This document shows positions 22,690-25,687 of a DNA stretch of 25,687 nucleotides, piece after piece. The stretch's first letter is position 1, and each line of letters starts with the position of its first letter. The DNA lies in contig DATMRA010000120.1 of assembly GCA_035566535.1 (NCBI GenBank), forward strand, positions 1-25,687, in the 5' to 3' direction. Origin of the DNA: JAFARE01 sp035566535. GTDB taxonomy: Bacteria; Chloroflexota; Dormibacteria; Aeolococcales; Aeolococcaceae. Made by a program: the position numbers and the translations under genes. Under the pieces are notes generated by a model that had not been told where the DNA came from, did no database searches, and saw only the letters and a list, made by a program, of their open reading frames with translations.

Positions 22690-23802
22690 TCACCAGTTGT
22701 TCTTGGTGCGCTCGAGGCGGAGACGAAGACGGCGCCGCGCGCCCGGCCAGAACGTGAAACCGGAGATCAGCAACCCCAGGCCGACAATCGTGAAGCCAAG
22801 GATGGGGAGCGGATGCGGGGGCCCGCCCGTGAACGGCGTGCTCGTGGCCGTGGTGCCGGCGACCTGGCCGGCCTGCGACTGGCCGGTGCCGTTGCCGCCG
22901 TTGCCGCCACCCGGGTTGTTACCGCCGGGGTTATTTCCGCCTGGGCTGTTCGTGCCAGGGCTGCTGGTTGCAGGGCAACCGAGCGGCGGAGGCACGCCGG
23001 GAATCGGCACGCAGTTGCTGCCGGGCGGGATGCAGAAGGTGTTGAGCGGCGTCGGTAGGCAGGTGCTTGACGGGGGAGTGCCCGGAGGGATGCAGAAGGA
23101 GTTGAACGGTGCGGGGAGGCACGTTGGAGGTGGAGGGGTGGGCGTGCTCGGGGGGATGCAGAAGGAGTTGAGCGGCGTCGGCAGGCAGCCGCTGGTGGGG
23201 GGGCTGGTGGGCGGGCTGCTGCTCGGGGCCGCGGGCATGCAGCCGCCGGCGGGGGCCGGGAGAGCTGTGCCGTCTACGCACGATCCAGGTCCGCTGACTC
23301 CCATTGGCGCGGCAGGGCTACAGCCGAAGCCGGGGTCGCAGAATGAAGCAGATTGGGCGACAGAGGTGCCCGCCGCAGTACCCCCTGGAATTTGCACCGT
23401 CTCAGTCGCAAGCACGGGATTGCCGATTACCGGCGTCACTGCGGTGACGGTGATCGTGCACGAGGTCGACGTGGGCACCGCCACCGTCGAGTAGACAAAT
23501 GGCGTTGTCATGCTGACGCCGGTGCAACCCGTTACGGTTGAACCGGTCGGAGCTGTTGGGGCGATGATGAAGCTCTCACCGCCGACGACTCCTCCAAGCG
23601 CGCTCACGGTGCACGTGATGACGTCTCCGGGCTCCGGTATCCCATCACTGGCTGGCCCGGTGCACGACTTGTTGGGGATCTCGACGCCTGCACTCGCGCG
23701 CATGGACGTGAGAATCGTCGTCACGCCGATGGCGAGCGACCCGGCGAGCACAGCAACCCCAAGGGCACGACGAATCCGGTTGCCCCGTTTGATGCCCGCC
23801 AT
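22690..23802 (-). CDS. Secreted Cys/Pro-rich repeat surface protein with sorting signal
   Basis: A 370-aa exported protein of unrecognised function. A basic N-terminus and hydrophobic stretch end in an ASA cleavage site (36-38), a classic signal peptide. Residues 41-135 look like a beta-sandwich (GIPEPGDVITCTVSALGG). A Pro-rich region follows with three 13-residue repeats, CLPTPLNSFCIPP and variants (206-218, 228-240, 248-260), each with two cysteines 8 apart. A Gly/Asn linker (284-306) leads to the C-terminal sorting signal: TPFTG (322-326), a hydrophobic helix (about 332-352), and a basic tail RRRLRLRLER. The canonical leucine of LPxTG is threonine here. A strong ribosome site (GGAGGG) lies 5 bases before the ATG. 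The sortase gene follows immediately. Confidence 0.88.
   Translation of the reverse strand: MAGIKRGNRIRRALGVAVLAGSLAIGVTTILTSMRASAGVEIPNKSCTGPASDGIPEPGDVITCTVSALGGVVGGESFIIAPTAPTGSTVTGCTGVSMTTPFVYSTVAVPTSTSCTITVTAVTPVIGNPVLATETVQIPGGTAAGTSVAQSASFCDPGFGCSPAAPMGVSGPGSCVDGTALPAPAGGCMPAAPSSSPPTSPPTSGCLPTPLNSFCIPPSTPTPPPPTCLPAPFNSFCIPPGTPPSSTCLPTPLNTFCIPPGSNCVPIPGVPPPLGCPATSSPGTNSPGGNNPGGNNPGGGNGGNGTGQSQAGQVAGTTATSTPFTGGPPHPLPILGFTIVGLGLLISGFTFWPGARRRLRLRLERTKNNW
23023..23187 (-). repeat. Three degenerate 39-bp coding repeats (Cys-x7-Cys modules)
   Basis: Three copies at 23149-23187, 23083-23121 and 23023-23061 encode CLPTPLNSFCIPP, CLPAPFNSFCIPP and CLPTPLNTFCIPP. The spacers are 27 and 21 bases and Pro/Ser/Thr-rich. 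Similarity is visible at the DNA level (GATGCAGAAGG...TTGA on the plus strand in each), so the array probably grew by tandem duplication. Confidence 0.9.
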
Positions 23803-23890
23803 GTGTGCCCTCCGATAGATTCGCCTGTCCTCTCAGACGTCCGTGCTGGGGAAAACTTGCGCGCACCGCTGATGCGCCCATCGGCAGGCG

Positions 23891-23896
23891 TACCAT
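23891..23896 (+). promoter_or_regulatory. Putative -10 element (TACCAT) for thiC leader
   Basis: TACCAT lies so that transcription would start near 23903, exactly at the 5' edge of the TPP aptamer. The -35 region is weak. Confidence 0.5.
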
Positions 23897-23902
23897 CGTC
23901 GC

Positions 23903-23990
23903 CACGGGAGCTCGGGCCGACCGGGCTGAGAGGGTGACTGGTGGGTCACCGACCGCGGACCTGATCCGGGTAATGCCGGCGTAGGGAGCG
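23903..23990 (+). promoter_or_regulatory. TPP riboswitch (THI box)
   Basis: The conserved thiamine-pyrophosphate aptamer core is present in order: GGGAGCTCGG, CTGAGA (23926-23931), an accessory hairpin GGTGAC-TGGTGG-GTCACC (23933-23950), GGACCTGATCCGGGTAATGCC (from 23957) and GGCGTAGGGAG (to 23988). It lies on the plus strand directly upstream of thiC. In known examples thiamine pyrophosphate binding lowers expression of the downstream biosynthetic gene. The accessory stem is a perfect 6-bp helix. Confidence 0.95.
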
Positions 23991-23992
23991 CC

Positions 23993-24009
23993 CCGCCGGT
24001 CTTTGGCGG
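23993..24009 (+). promoter_or_regulatory. Hairpin between TPP aptamer and thiC, possible expression platform
   Basis: CCGCC (23993-23997) can pair with GGCGG (24005-24009) around a 7-base loop. The same CCGCC could instead pair with GGCGG at 24039-24043, which overlaps the Shine-Dalgarno. No U-run follows, so it does not look like an intrinsic terminator. Confidence 0.4.
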
Positions 24010-24033
24010 AGGCACCCGAGCGCCACAGTGCGT

Positions 24034-24040
24034 AAGGAGG
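24034..24040 (+). promoter_or_regulatory. Strong Shine-Dalgarno of thiC
   Basis: AAGGAGG, 5 bases before the ATG at 24046. It fixes the thiC start and is the likely target of riboswitch control. Confidence 0.85.
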
Positions 24041-24045
24041 CGGCG

Positions 24046-25687
<1,642 letters not shown>

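Overview
The window is a high-G+C bacterial chromosome segment, most likely from an actinomycete-type (Actinomycetota) monoderm. The reasons are the GC-rich codon use with frequent GTG starts, a sortase beside a cell-wall-anchored protein, an actinobacterial-style VirD4/TraG protein, and several genes whose start codon lies only 6-9 bases after a TAnnnT -10 element (leaderless transcripts). The class cannot be fixed from sequence alone. No rRNA, tRNA, CRISPR array, insertion sequence or phage gene was seen.

Layout. 1-2027: sucC (5' end cut by the window edge) and sucD, the two subunits of succinate-CoA ligase. 2065-3252: a small four-helix membrane protein, convergent with a cation-dependent O-methyltransferase. 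3307-9096: a tight four-gene operon with 2-bp spacing or 4-bp overlaps. It holds a coiled-coil methyltransferase, a GT4 glycosyltransferase, an unusual 832-aa protein of two fused GT4 domains, and an FkbM methyltransferase. It looks like a pathway that builds and methylates a surface glycan. 9132-13808: three acyl-CoA dehydrogenases and a thiolase, an acyl-CoA or branched-chain degradation block that can feed the TCA cycle; the middle dehydrogenase is divergent. 13865-16636: an orphan VirD4/TraG-type coupling ATPase, convergent with an unrecognised protein containing an internal duplication.

16829-18147: a variant SDR lacking the canonical YxxxK pair, translationally coupled to an AAC(6')-like GNAT acetyltransferase. 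18171-19130: a CPBP-family membrane protease on the minus strand. 19160-20281: the DNA polymerase III delta' subunit without its zinc module, whose tail overlaps a small convergent membrane-protein gene. 20521-22075: a TusA-like protein overlapping a GH1 glycosidase. 22086-23802 (minus): a secreted Cys/Pro-rich repeat protein with a non-canonical TPFTG sorting signal, followed by its presumed sortase. 23891-25687: a -10 element, a TPP riboswitch and thiC (3' end cut by the window edge).

Most of the window is metabolic and housekeeping DNA. The parts that most deserve a second look are the substrate/sortase pair with three Cys-x7-Cys repeats, the glycan operon with the tandem glycosyltransferase fusion, the orphan coupling ATPase beside the duplicated-module protein, the divergent acyl-CoA dehydrogenase, and the recurrent leaderless promoter architecture.
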